A stretch of DNA of 64,000 nt from Pontibacter burrus (lineage in GTDB: Bacteria; Bacteroidota; Bacteroidia; Cytophagales; Hymenobacteraceae). The DNA lies in NCBI RefSeq assembly GCF_010686685.1, contig NZ_JAAGWD010000001.1:682001-746000 (forward strand), given 5' to 3'. The position numbers and the translations under genes were made by a program. The notes below the pieces were generated by a model. That model searched no databases. It was given only the letters and a program-made list of their open reading frames with translations, and was not told the origin of the DNA. Shown piece by piece: positions 43,753 through 52,547 of the stretch (position 1 is its first letter; each line of letters begins with the position of its first letter).

Positions 43753-44727
43753 ATGATTTTTGTAACAGGTGGCAGTGGCCTCATCGGTACTTTTCTGATT
43801 CCTGTTTTGGTAGAGCAGGGGTACCAGGTGCGTGCGCTTTACCGTGGGCAGATACCAACTATACCGCTCGCCGACAAGGTGGAGTGGGTAGAAGGCGATA
43901 TTCTTGATATAGCGCTTTTGCGCAAGGCATTGCAGGGGGTGACCCATTTTTTCCATTGTGCAGGCTTAGTGTCCTACGACCCTCAGGACAAGGAGCTGCT
44001 GAAACAGGTTAACATTGAAGGAGCTGCCAATATAGTAGATGCCTGCCTGGAGGCTGGAACTATAAAACTATGCCATGTAAGTTCTATTGCTGCTATTGGC
44101 AGGCCGGCGAAAGCCAAAATACTTACCGAAGAAAGTAAATGGGACCCCGCTGAGTATCATTCAGCATATGCAAGCTCCAAGCACCTGGGCGAGCTGGAGG
44201 TATGGCGCGGCATTGCCGAAGGGTTGGATGCAGTTATAGTTAATCCATCGGTTGTGCTGGGGCCAGCAGACTGGGACCGCAGCAGCACCCGGCTTTTCAA
44301 ATATGTTTTCAACAACAATTCTTTTTATACAGGCGGTACGGCCAATTTTGTAGATGTGCGCGATGTAGTGGAGGCAATGTTGCGGCTTACTTTCTCGGAA
44401 ATTTCCGGCGAAAGATTTATATTGAATGCAGCGCAACTGGCCTACAAGGATTTCTTTGGGAAAATTGCCGGATGTATGAACCGTAAGGCCCCTGCCTATA
44501 AGGTAAACCCGGTAATGGCAGAGCTGGTATGGCGTGCCGAACGGGTACGTAGCTGGCTTACAGGCGCCAGGCCGCTTATCACAAAAGATACCGCACGGGT
44601 ATCAGCCAAAAATCATTTGTTTAGCAGCGAGAAGGTACAGAAATTCACAGGCTTGAAATTCAGGCCGTTAGATGAAACTATAGCCTGGACCTGCGCCGGA
44701 TTACTGCAAAAGCAGCCTGTAGCATAG
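43753..44727 (+). CDS. NAD-dependent epimerase/dehydratase (extended SDR)
   Basis: A 324-residue Rossmann-fold protein. It shows the nucleotide motif GGSGLIGTFLIPVL (residues 6-19), the acidic loop end near EGDILD, VSSIAAIG, and the catalytic YxxxK as YASSKHLGE near residue 137. It acts on a sugar nucleotide, sterol-like or dihydroflavonol-like substrate; the family is too broad for a firm call. Its closeness to the PHP phosphatase could point to polysaccharide work (inference). It is followed by a TPR gene on the same strand. Confidence 0.88.
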   Translation: MIFVTGGSGLIGTFLIPVLVEQGYQVRALYRGQIPTIPLADKVEWVEGDILDIALLRKALQGVTHFFHCAGLVSYDPQDKELLKQVNIEGAANIVDACLEAGTIKLCHVSSIAAIGRPAKAKILTEESKWDPAEYHSAYASSKHLGELEVWRGIAEGLDAVIVNPSVVLGPADWDRSSTRLFKYVFNNNSFYTGGTANFVDVRDVVEAMLRLTFSEISGERFILNAAQLAYKDFFGKIAGCMNRKAPAYKVNPVMAELVWRAERVRSWLTGARPLITKDTARVSAKNHLFSSEKVQKFTGLKFRPLDETIAWTCAGLLQKQPVA

Positions 44728-44813
44728 CTTTTTGGTTGCTGCACCATAAACTATTTGCTTGTATAAAATGTAGTGTAACAAAGGTCGTTTTATGCGGCTT
44801 GTTGGGATTTGAG

Positions 44814-46211
44814 ATGAAAGATAATTTTGAAGATAACAGCGAAGAGCTGGACTTGATACAACGTTACGAGCAGACACTCGGGAACAATGGCACTGCCTTT
44901 TTTGACCTGAACGACTTTGAAACTATAATTGACCACTATACCGCTAACTTCGAGTATAAAAAAGCATTGGCAGCCTGCGATGCAGCCATCGCACAATATC
45001 CTTTTTCATCGGAACTACAGATAGATAAAGCACAGTTGCTGGCCATGGCCGGCAGCCTGGATGATGCTTTGGCTTTGATAAACGAAGTTGCCGAAGTAGA
45101 GTCGGGCAACCCGGATATTCACCTGACGCGCGGCATTATTTATTCGCAGCGTGGCGAGTACCGCGATGCGATAGACTACTTTAAAAAAGCGCTGGCCTTT
45201 GCCGAAGACCGGGATGACATCTTCTTTAATATTGGCCTGGCCTACCAGAGCTGGGGGAAATTAGGGTCGGCTATCAAATTCTATAAAAAGTGCATTGAGC
45301 TGAACATCGAAAACGAAGCAGCGATGCAGGAAATAGTGTATTGCATGGAAGCAACCGGTACGCTGCGCGAGCACCTGCCTTTCTTCCAGAAGTTTGTAGA
45401 TGATGACCCGTACTCGTATGTGGCCTGGTTTAACCTGGGTAACGTGCTGAACAAAATGGGCTCTTATGACAAAGCCATTGCCGCTTACGACTATTCCACC
45501 ATCATTAAGCCGGATTTTATAACGGCCTACAACAACATGGCAAATGCCTATGTGTACCTGGGCCAGTATATAAAAGCGATAGAAGCATTTAACGCCATGC
45601 TGGAGCACGGCGAGCCGTCTGCGGAAGTATTCTGCAACATTGGCGAGTGCTACGAAAAGCTTCAGCAATGGGACTTGTCGCGCAGGTATTACCAGAAGTC
45701 AGTGGACCTGGACCCAGAAATGGATGAAGCCTGGTTTGGGATTGGCGTAATACTGGATGCGCAGGGCAAGTGGTATGAAGCCGTTCACTTCTTTAAAAAA
45801 GCGGTAGAACTATACGACGACAGCTCTGATTACTGGGTAGCGCTTGCCGCCGCCGAGTACCATGTGGGGCATGTAGTATCGGCGCTGGAGAGTTATGCGC
45901 GTGCCGCCGAAATACAGCCAAACGACAAGGATATTTATTTGAACTGGTCTATTATCCTGTTTGAACAAGGTAACTACGACGAAGCGACGGACATTATACT
46001 GAATGCCATAGAACTGCAGCCAGACGAAGCAGAACTATACTACAGGGTATGTGCCTATTTACTTTCTGCAGGAAAATACCGCGAAGCGTACAATTATTTG
46101 GAAAATGCTTTAATTTTGGACTTCGATAAACACAAGCTGCTCTTCGAGTTTTTCCCGGAGCTGGAGTCACAAAGGGCGTTAGCCAGATTAATTGATCAGT
46201 ACCGCAAATAA
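44814..46211 (+). CDS. Cytoplasmic TPR-repeat protein
   Basis: A 465-residue protein from the ATG at 44814; the frame is open from 44736, but the preceding 26 codons (LLHHKLFACIKCSVTKVVLCG-like) look unlike coding sequence and family proteins begin MKDNFEDNSEELDLIQRYE. It contains about eleven tetratricopeptide repeats (examples: NPDIHLTRGIIYSQRGEYRDA, YVAWFNLGNVLNKMGSYDKA). There is no signal peptide. It is a likely protein-interaction scaffold with partner unknown. It ends 6 bases before the phosphosulfolactate synthase-like gene. Confidence 0.82.
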   Translation: MKDNFEDNSEELDLIQRYEQTLGNNGTAFFDLNDFETIIDHYTANFEYKKALAACDAAIAQYPFSSELQIDKAQLLAMAGSLDDALALINEVAEVESGNPDIHLTRGIIYSQRGEYRDAIDYFKKALAFAEDRDDIFFNIGLAYQSWGKLGSAIKFYKKCIELNIENEAAMQEIVYCMEATGTLREHLPFFQKFVDDDPYSYVAWFNLGNVLNKMGSYDKAIAAYDYSTIIKPDFITAYNNMANAYVYLGQYIKAIEAFNAMLEHGEPSAEVFCNIGECYEKLQQWDLSRRYYQKSVDLDPEMDEAWFGIGVILDAQGKWYEAVHFFKKAVELYDDSSDYWVALAAAEYHVGHVVSALESYARAAEIQPNDKDIYLNWSIILFEQGNYDEATDIILNAIELQPDEAELYYRVCAYLLSAGKYREAYNYLENALILDFDKHKLLFEFFPELESQRALARLIDQYRK

Positions 46212-46217
46212 CTGCCA

Positions 46218-47000
46218 ATGAATTATTCCTTAAACAACCTGCCGGAGCGTGAATCAAAACCACGCGAGCGGGGCTTCACCATGGCCATGGACAAAGGCCT
46301 TAGTGTGCGTGAAGTAGAAGACTTTCTGGATGTAGCCGGAGAGTATGTAGATATTGTTAAACTGGGCTGGGCCACATCGTATGTGGTACCTAACCTGCAG
46401 AAAAAATTAGATGCCTACAGGGCGGCCGGTGTGCCGGTTTACTTTGGTGGTACTTTGTTCGAGGCCTTTGTTGCCCGCAATCAGTTTGAAGATTACCGCC
46501 GCATTCTGGACAAGTACCAGATGAGCTTTGCAGAAGTATCGGATGGTTCACTGGAGATGAATCATGATGAGAAACTGCAGTACATCCAAACACTGGCCGA
46601 GCAGGTAACTGTACTATCGGAAGTGGGTTCTAAAGATGCTGAAAAGATTATCCCGCCTTATAAGTGGATACAACTGATGCAGTCTGAACTGGATGCCGGA
46701 GCCTGGAAAGTGATTGGCGAAGCCCGCGAAGGCGGTAATGTTGGTCTTTTCCGTTCTACCGGTGAAGTAAGAAGTGGTCTTGTAGAAGAGATCCTGACCA
46801 AGATACCGTTTGAGAAGATTCTGTGGGAAGCACCGCTGAAAGCACAACAGGTATGGTTTATTAAATTGCTGGGCGCAAACGTTAACCTGGGTAACATAGC
46901 CCCAAGCGAAGTGATACCACTGGAAACTATACGCCTGGGTTTACGGGGGGATACTTTTCATCACTTCCTAAACATGAATGATAACAACCTGGAAGGGTAA
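46218..47000 (+). CDS. Phosphosulfolactate synthase-like protein (ComA family)
   Basis: A 260-residue TIM-barrel protein of the ComA family. The archaeal member adds sulfite to phosphoenolpyruvate to make (2R)-phospho-3-sulfolactate for coenzyme M. Conserved segments visible are DKGLSVREVEDFLDVAGEYVDIVKLGWATS, VYFGGTLFE, VSDGSLEM, GEAREGGNVGLF and WEAPLKAQQVWFIKLLG. Bacteroidota lack coenzyme M, so the product may feed sulfolactate or sulfonolipid synthesis, or the enzyme may have another role. It lies 6 bases after the TPR gene and ends at a terminator. Confidence 0.85.
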   Translation: MNYSLNNLPERESKPRERGFTMAMDKGLSVREVEDFLDVAGEYVDIVKLGWATSYVVPNLQKKLDAYRAAGVPVYFGGTLFEAFVARNQFEDYRRILDKYQMSFAEVSDGSLEMNHDEKLQYIQTLAEQVTVLSEVGSKDAEKIIPPYKWIQLMQSELDAGAWKVIGEAREGGNVGLFRSTGEVRSGLVEEILTKIPFEKILWEAPLKAQQVWFIKLLGANVNLGNIAPSEVIPLETIRLGLRGDTFHHFLNMNDNNLEG

Positions 47001-47020
47001 CTAACTATAGTCTGAATATA

Positions 47021-47051
47021 AATTGCCCGCCGGTGCGCCGTTCGGGCAATT
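47021..47051 (+). terminator. Terminator after the ComA-like gene
   Basis: Stem AATTGCCCG / CGGGCAATT with a 13-base loop and a long T-run, 21 bases after the stop. It argues against the upstream GTG start of the following frame. Confidence 0.88.
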
Positions 47052-47074
47052 TTTTTAATAGCGCTACCAAACTT

Positions 47075-48019
47075 ATGCAACGCAGATCACTTAAAGAATA
47101 CTTACTGCTTTTCTCGAAAGGTGTGGCCATGGGGGCTGCCGATGTAGTGCCTGGTGTATCGGGCGGAACTATAGCTTTTATCACGGGCATTTATGAAGAG
47201 TTACTGAACTCGATCAGATCAGTGAACGGTGAGGCTATTAAGCTACTGCTGCGCTTTGATATTGCCGGGTTCTGGAAACATATCAATGGTAATTTCCTGG
47301 TAGGCTTGCTGGCTGGTATCGGGTTCTCTATTGTATTGCTGTCCCGTCTGGTTCTATACTTACTGGCCAACGAGCCGGAGATGTTATGGGCTTTCTTTTT
47401 CGGACTGATTGTTGCCTCAACAGTAGTGGTAGCAAAAAAAATTACGAAGTGGACCCCGGCCGTAGTGCTGGCTTTTATAATTGGTGCTGCAATTGCCTAT
47501 TGGGTAACTATAGCTACGCCAACCCAAACACCTGAAACACTGTGGTTCATTTTTCTGTCGGGTGCTATTGCCATTTGCGCTATGATCTTACCGGGTATTT
47601 CAGGCAGCTTTATACTGGTGCTGATGGCCAAGTATGAGTATATCCTGAATGCATTAAAGGAATTGCAGATAGCCACCATTTTAACCTTTGTAGCGGGCTG
47701 TTTGGTTGGCATACTTAGTTTCTCGCACGTGCTTAACTGGATGCTGAAGCGCTACCATAACCTGACCGTATCGCTGCTGACCGGCTTTATGCTGGGTTCG
47801 CTGAACAAAGTATGGCCCTGGAAACAAACTCTGGAAACATATACCGACCGGCACGGAGAAATAAAGCCCTTGGTGCAGGCAAACGTGTTGCCAACTGAAT
47901 ATATGCAGCTAACCGGGCAGGAACCCTATCTGTTGTATGGTATCCTGCTGGCCATATTCGGTTTTGTACTGGTATACTTTTTAGATAAGGTCAGCGACGA
48001 TCATACACCTACTGTATAA
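47075..48019 (+). CDS. DUF368 polyprenyl-phosphate translocase-family protein
   Basis: A 314-residue membrane protein from the ATG at 47075; the frame is open from 47033, but that GTG lies inside the terminator. It has about nine hydrophobic segments and two copies of the DUF368 signature, GAADVVPGVSGGTIAFITGIYEELL near the N-terminus and ICAMILPGISGSFILVLMAKYEYIL in the middle. Family members (PopT) recycle undecaprenyl phosphate across the membrane for cell-wall and surface-glycan synthesis. It starts a run with aroE, 3 bases downstream. Confidence 0.88.
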   Translation: MQRRSLKEYLLLFSKGVAMGAADVVPGVSGGTIAFITGIYEELLNSIRSVNGEAIKLLLRFDIAGFWKHINGNFLVGLLAGIGFSIVLLSRLVLYLLANEPEMLWAFFFGLIVASTVVVAKKITKWTPAVVLAFIIGAAIAYWVTIATPTQTPETLWFIFLSGAIAICAMILPGISGSFILVLMAKYEYILNALKELQIATILTFVAGCLVGILSFSHVLNWMLKRYHNLTVSLLTGFMLGSLNKVWPWKQTLETYTDRHGEIKPLVQANVLPTEYMQLTGQEPYLLYGILLAIFGFVLVYFLDKVSDDHTPTV

Positions 48020-48022
48020 GTT

Positions 48023-48760
48023 ATGAAACGCTACGGTCTTATCGGCAAAAAGCTGGGGCACTCATTCTCGAAGCGCTACTTTACCGAAAAGTTTGCCAGC
48101 GAAGGTATTGCAGATGCGGTGTATGAACTATACGAATTGCCAACTATAGCCGAGTTGCCTCAGCTATGGCACCAGAAGCCGGACCTGGTAGGGCTAAACG
48201 TAACGGTACCTTACAAAGAAGAAGTTATCCCTCTGCTGGATGAATTGGATGAAGCGGCTGCACGCATTGGCGCTGTAAATACCATCAAAATCAGTGCAGG
48301 CCGAACGATAGGTTATAACACCGATTACATTGGTTTCAGAACATCGCTGGAGAAATTTTACCCGGTAACCGAAGGCAGCAACGCTATAGTTCTGGGGAGT
48401 GGTGGTGCCTCAAAAGCTGTGTGCGCAGCTTTAGAAGACCTGGGAATAAACTATACAATTTTGTCGCGCAACCCGGAGCCTGGTCAACTTAACTATAGTT
48501 CGCTCACTACTGAGCTGCTGCAGCAATTCCCGCTAATTATCAACACTACTCCGCTGGGCATGTACCCTGATACAGAAAACTGCCCTGCAATACCTTATCA
48601 GGCCCTTACAGCAGCGCATTACCTGTGCGACCTGGTGTATAACCCCGAAGAGACGTTGTTCCTGAAAAAGGGAAAAGAAGCTGGCGCACGAACTATAAAC
48701 GGTCTTGAGATGCTGTATGGTCAGGCAGAAGCAGCCTGGCAGATCTGGCAGAACAGGTAA
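48023..48760 (+). CDS. aroE: Shikimate dehydrogenase
   Basis: Reduces 3-dehydroshikimate to shikimate with NADPH in aromatic amino-acid synthesis. The 245-residue protein has the substrate region GKKLGHSFSKRYF, the catalytic lysine in VTVPYKEEV (about residue 64), NTDYIGF, and the NADP motif VLGSGGASKAVCAAL. The C-terminus has NGLEMLYGQAEAAWQIW. It is slightly short for the family (about 270), as is common in Bacteroidota. It starts 3 bases after DUF368. Three AACTATAG-type octamers in it encode TIA, AIV and NYS. Confidence 0.95.
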   Translation: MKRYGLIGKKLGHSFSKRYFTEKFASEGIADAVYELYELPTIAELPQLWHQKPDLVGLNVTVPYKEEVIPLLDELDEAAARIGAVNTIKISAGRTIGYNTDYIGFRTSLEKFYPVTEGSNAIVLGSGGASKAVCAALEDLGINYTILSRNPEPGQLNYSSLTTELLQQFPLIINTTPLGMYPDTENCPAIPYQALTAAHYLCDLVYNPEETLFLKKGKEAGARTINGLEMLYGQAEAAWQIWQNR

Positions 48761-48869
48761 AGCGTAATGCAATTTGTGCAGCCCGGAAAATAAATCAGAA
48801 ATGCTGTAACATAAGGCGTGGTGGTATCCGTAAAAGCCTGAAAAAGAGAGCCACCCAAACCACCGCCCT

Positions 48870-49268
48870 ATGATCGCGCAGCTAAACACCCTTAAGCAGA
48901 AAGCCCATTCCCTGAATGTTGAAATCTATGCCCTGTACCTGGCGTGTAAAGATGTGCGCGTAAAATGGTATGTGCGTTTTATACTGGCGCTAACTATAGG
49001 CTACGCTATCAGCCCCATCGACCTGGTGCCAGATTTAGTACCGGTATTCGGGTTTCTGGATGATGTGGTAGGTGTAACGCTGGGTATTGGCATAGCTTAT
49101 CAGTTACTAACCGGAGACGTGCTAAACCAGGCACGCCTGCAGGCTTATGAAGCCCTGAGCAGCCCCGAACCTGTTACAGCTTATAAAATAATAGGTTATG
49201 TGTGGGTACTGGCACTTTGTATAGTAGCTATTATGGTGTATAAAATACTCTTTTCCGGACTGGCCTAA
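48870..49268 (+). CDS. YkvA family (DUF1232) membrane protein
   Basis: A 132-residue protein with the DUF1232 signature RFILALTIGYAISPIDLVPDLVPVFGFLDDVVGVTLG (about residues 31-66) and a C-terminal membrane segment (VLALCIVAIMVYKILF). Function unknown, though often found near housekeeping genes. It follows aroE by 110 bases and ends at a strong hairpin. Confidence 0.88.
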   Translation: MIAQLNTLKQKAHSLNVEIYALYLACKDVRVKWYVRFILALTIGYAISPIDLVPDLVPVFGFLDDVVGVTLGIGIAYQLLTGDVLNQARLQAYEALSSPEPVTAYKIIGYVWVLALCIVAIMVYKILFSGLA

Positions 49269-49293
49269 TCGTTTTCATAATTTATACCTGACC

Positions 49294-49319
49294 AAAAGCA
49301 CACTTTAAAGTGTGCTTTT
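49294..49319 (+). terminator. Terminator after the YkvA-family gene
   Basis: Near-continuous palindrome AAAAGCACACTTTAAAGTGTGCTTTT with a following T-run, 26 bases after the stop. Confidence 0.88.
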
Positions 49320-49341
49320 ATTTTTTATAGAAAATCTTCCT

Positions 49342-49374
49342 TTTGTAGTATATAAAACCAATCGCGTAATTTTG
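49342..49374 (+). promoter_or_regulatory. Promoter of the sigma-factor operon
   Basis: TTTG, a 21-base spacer and TAATTTTG match the -33/-7 consensus. The leader to the TTG start would be about 130 bases. Confidence 0.65.
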
Positions 49375-49511
49375 CTACATTTACAGCTGCTGTTCAAATT
49401 GTTATAGTTTAGGCAGCCTAAATCTGTAATGCTAACAAAAATTTTACATGGCCTGCAACCATTCGCCTGTAATCGGGCTCATGTGAGTAGAGCTGCTATC
49501 AGAATCAGCGA

Positions 49512-50093
49512 TTGAAAATCTTTAAAGCCAGCAAGTCGGAGGAAGAGAAACTCATAGAGGGTTGCATCGCCGGGAAGCGCGATATGCAGCGGCTCCTGTA
49601 CGACCTGTATGCTAAAAAGATGATGGTGGTATGCCTGCGTTATGCCTCTACCTCTTTTGAGGCCGAAGATATAGTGCAGGAAGGCTTTGTAAAAGTGTTC
49701 TCCAACATCCAGAATTTTAAACGGGATTGCCCATTGGAGTTCTGGATCCGGAAAATTATTGTGAACACAGCACTGAAACACCTGCGCCAGAAATCGCTGC
49801 TTACTGTATCGCACGAAACGGAAGAAGTGGAAAACCTGAGCTCCGGCAACTATAACCTGAACGATTATAGTATGGACGAGCTGCTGGGTATGATTCAGAG
49901 CCTGGCGCCGCGCTACCGTATGGTCTTTAACCTTTATGCTATTGAAGGCTACAACCATAAGGAGATAGCAGAGATGCTTGGCATTACAGAAGGAACGTCA
50001 AAATCACAATATTCCAGAGCCAGAGCCATATTGCAGAATATGCTTGTAAATCAGGATAAACAATATCAGGAGAATGTCATCAGCAAACAATAA
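49512..50093 (+). CDS. ECF-type RNA polymerase sigma factor
   Basis: A 193-residue sigma-70-family factor with region 2 (LIEGCIAGKRDMQRLLYDLYAKKMMVVCLRYASTSFEAEDIVQEGFVKVF) and region 4 (APRYRMVFNLYAIEGYNHKEIAEMLGITEGTSKSQYSRARAILQ), the ECF pattern. The start is a TTG, chosen because region 2 needs these residues. Its last 20 bases overlap the next gene, the usual ECF sigma/anti-sigma layout, so the downstream product probably regulates it. The target regulon is unknown. Confidence 0.92.
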   Translation: MKIFKASKSEEEKLIEGCIAGKRDMQRLLYDLYAKKMMVVCLRYASTSFEAEDIVQEGFVKVFSNIQNFKRDCPLEFWIRKIIVNTALKHLRQKSLLTVSHETEEVENLSSGNYNLNDYSMDELLGMIQSLAPRYRMVFNLYAIEGYNHKEIAEMLGITEGTSKSQYSRARAILQNMLVNQDKQYQENVISKQ

Positions 50094-51732
50094 AGAATAC
50101 GGAGAGCTGGAGCAGAGCATGTGGCGCCGCTTTCAGGATGCTGAAGCAATGCCAGACCCTGATGTATGGTCGCGTATTGAGCATACCCTTGTTATACAGG
50201 AGAACGCCAAATACAAGAAGCGTCTGCTGTTTTACAGACAGCTGGCGGCTGCATGTTTTGTGCTGTTCATACTGGCTGGTTCTGCCTTGCTGATGCATTT
50301 CAAACAGGATCAGGAGCATGCCACATTAGCAACCGCGCAACGGGAACAAACAACTATAAACGAAGCTGACCTGCCTGTAACCATGCCGGCACAGGAACAA
50401 ACTATAGCTGCAGCCACTCCTGCAAAAGTGCCGGCTCAACCAGAAGTTACTCCTTCTGCTGTAGAAACTATAGTTAGTGATGAGCTTATCTATAATGCCC
50501 ACCCTGCCGATGAAGTAAAAAGCCAGGAGCCAACTTATAGTTTGGGTAACACGATAGCTGCCAACAGCACTGCAACTATAGATGCTCCTCAGACCACTGA
50601 TATGGGAACTATAGCAGGCAGCACCAAATCATCATCTACAGTTATAGGTGGTTATCCGGAGACAGCAAAGGGCACTATAGCCAGGCAGGAAAACTATATG
50701 CCGGCTTCGCAGGCCATTGCAGCTGTCCCTGATTCGTATACCAGCCCTTCTGCTATAAACCCGCTCCTGCGCCGAAATGCTACCTTAGGCACTTACGATA
50801 CAGATAAACTTGCAACTGATAATGTAAACAAACCAGAAGTGGCGCTGGCACTAAACACACCTGGCGCAGACAATAAGCAGGAAAAAACAGCCGGCAGCAA
50901 CAGCCGTTGGAATCTTGGAATGGCCTACGGTTCTTCTTATTTCGATCAGAACATTGCCATACCGGGTTATACCATCACGCCTCCCCGCATTATGATCGTG
51001 CCTGATCCGACAGTTGCGCGTCAGCCACCTGGGCCATCTATTTCAGCGGAATCAGAGGAGAACATGCGCGATGCCCGCATCGAATTTGAAGAGAACACAC
51101 AGGCGGCCATGTCGTTTAACGTAGATGTAAGAACCGGCTTCAGAATTGGAAAACGCCTGAAACTGCTAAGCGGACTAGGCTATAGTCAAAATTCATCCAA
51201 AACAAAGACTAACTACATCGTAGAGCAGTTTATCTTTAAGCCGCGCACAAACGAGCGGTCTAAACTACAGCCAACTACAGTGTTTTTGCCATCGCTGCAC
51301 ACCTTCACCACCGACTCGATAAGTGTAACCAAAACAAAGGAGCCGTTTGATGTAGACTATAGTTACCAGATGCTGTCGATACCGGTTGGGTTGCAGGTGG
51401 AAGGAAACCTGAGCCAGAAATGGTACTGGTATGCTATGGGCAGCACAGCCGTAAATTTCTTGATGCAGACAGCTATAAAAGCTGCTAACCCAGAGATATC
51501 AGATGTTACCTATCGTTTTACCGACGACTCGCCTTTCCGCAGGGTGCATTTTTCCGGTAATGTTGGGCTTGGTCTGGGCGCACGTATTTCAGATGCAGTA
51601 AGTATATCGTTCGGCCCTGTGTTCCGGACTTTCTTTAACTCCATGCTCACCGACGATAACGCTGTTGCAACACAAGGCAGGCCGTATACCATAGGCCTGA
51701 ACATGGGCATAAACTATAAGCTGGATCAGTAA
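50074..51732 (+). CDS. Anti-sigma-like cytoplasmic segment, TM helix, linker and outer-membrane barrel in one protein
   Basis: A 552-residue protein. Residues 1-50 are a charged cytoplasmic-type segment (MWRRFQDAEAMPDPDVWSRIEHTL), like those of Bacteroidota anti-sigma proteins, and residues about 57-76 form one transmembrane helix. Residues about 77-265 are a Thr/Ala/Pro-rich linker, and residues about 270-552 an outer-membrane beta-barrel-like domain (NLGMAYGSSYF... to GLNMGINYKLDQ). Taken literally it spans both membranes. It overlaps the sigma gene by 20 bases, so it is probably its regulator. Five or more palindrome octamers fall in the linker, encoding TI-rich tripeptides. Confidence 0.75.
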   Translation: MSSANNKEYGELEQSMWRRFQDAEAMPDPDVWSRIEHTLVIQENAKYKKRLLFYRQLAAACFVLFILAGSALLMHFKQDQEHATLATAQREQTTINEADLPVTMPAQEQTIAAATPAKVPAQPEVTPSAVETIVSDELIYNAHPADEVKSQEPTYSLGNTIAANSTATIDAPQTTDMGTIAGSTKSSSTVIGGYPETAKGTIARQENYMPASQAIAAVPDSYTSPSAINPLLRRNATLGTYDTDKLATDNVNKPEVALALNTPGADNKQEKTAGSNSRWNLGMAYGSSYFDQNIAIPGYTITPPRIMIVPDPTVARQPPGPSISAESEENMRDARIEFEENTQAAMSFNVDVRTGFRIGKRLKLLSGLGYSQNSSKTKTNYIVEQFIFKPRTNERSKLQPTTVFLPSLHTFTTDSISVTKTKEPFDVDYSYQMLSIPVGLQVEGNLSQKWYWYAMGSTAVNFLMQTAIKAANPEISDVTYRFTDDSPFRRVHFSGNVGLGLGARISDAVSISFGPVFRTFFNSMLTDDNAVATQGRPYTIGLNMGINYKLDQ

Positions 51733-51846
51733 CCGCACCCGCAACAAAATATTTTTCAACAGTTGCAACCTTCTGCGCTCATTTAGAATCTTGGTAGTAG
51801 AGACGGGCCACAGCATATGTCGGCACATGCACTAACTACCAAAACT

Positions 51847-52044
51847 ATGAAAAAAATGAGCCACACTTATGCCGCGCTAACTATAGTTGCGGCACTTGTG
51901 AGAGCCAATTTATCTGGCTGGTATTTGCTGTTGGCACTTCTCTTATTTTCGCTTTTTATGTCTGGCTGTCAAGCCGGCACACCACGGCAAAGTTCCGAGC
52001 AACAGAACAGTATAGTTTCGATCCGGTTAGAATCTGCGCTATGA
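51847..52044 (+). CDS. Small hypothetical lipoprotein-like protein
   Basis: A 65-residue product from the ATG at 51847 (the frame is open from 51817). It has a long hydrophobic stretch (GWYLLLALLLFSLFMSGCQAG) with a lipobox-like SGC near residue 43. It overlaps the next gene as ATGA, implying coupled translation. No known domain. It lies in the sigma-factor region, 115 bases after the barrel gene. The reality of this gene is only fair. Confidence 0.45.
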   Translation: MKKMSHTYAALTIVAALVRANLSGWYLLLALLLFSLFMSGCQAGTPRQSSEQQNSIVSIRLESAL

Positions 52045-52490
52045 TAAAGCATAGTATAAGAACGCTGCTAGGTCTCGGGGTGCTACTAAGTTGCCTGAGC
52101 TGCGAAGACAAAGAAGCGGCAATGCCTACGCTGAGTGCAGAGCAGACCAGGAATGTTGTATTAGGGAAGTGGAAAATACAGAAAGTAAATTACCAGATTT
52201 GCCGGCAGGGCAACTGCAATACATCAGGGTACACCGGCAGCACGCAGGATTACTTCGAGTTCAGGACAGACAGCGCCTTTCTGTATCGCAGCACACCTGG
52301 CGCTGTAAAGCAACCTGAAAAGTTTAAAGCAGCATATACCAAACCAGGAGCTTTTGTATTAACGCATTTGTTCTGGTCTGCTACTTATAACATAAAGGAA
52401 AGCAGGCAGGATAAGCTGGTACTGGAGTGCTCGTTTGCAGGTGCCGACCCTTATGCCATCTTTACTGATACCTATTACCTGTATCGGTAA
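52041..52490 (+). CDS. Hypothetical lipoprotein (lipocalin-like)
   Basis: A 149-residue lipoprotein (lipobox LLSCLSCED, cysteine at residue 21). The mature part (VVLGKWKIQKVNYQI... YFEFRTDSAFLYRS... YNIKESRQDKLVLECSF) has the short-strand pattern of lipocalin-like/META-like Bacteroidota lipoproteins. Two cysteines (CRQGNC) may pair. The ATGA overlap with the preceding small gene suggests coupling. Role unknown. Confidence 0.7.
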   Translation: MIKHSIRTLLGLGVLLSCLSCEDKEAAMPTLSAEQTRNVVLGKWKIQKVNYQICRQGNCNTSGYTGSTQDYFEFRTDSAFLYRSTPGAVKQPEKFKAAYTKPGAFVLTHLFWSATYNIKESRQDKLVLECSFAGADPYAIFTDTYYLYR

Positions 52491-52547
52491 AACACAGGGC
52501 CAACTGCCTGCTGCTAATGAGAATTACCGTTCGTACATTATAAAACT

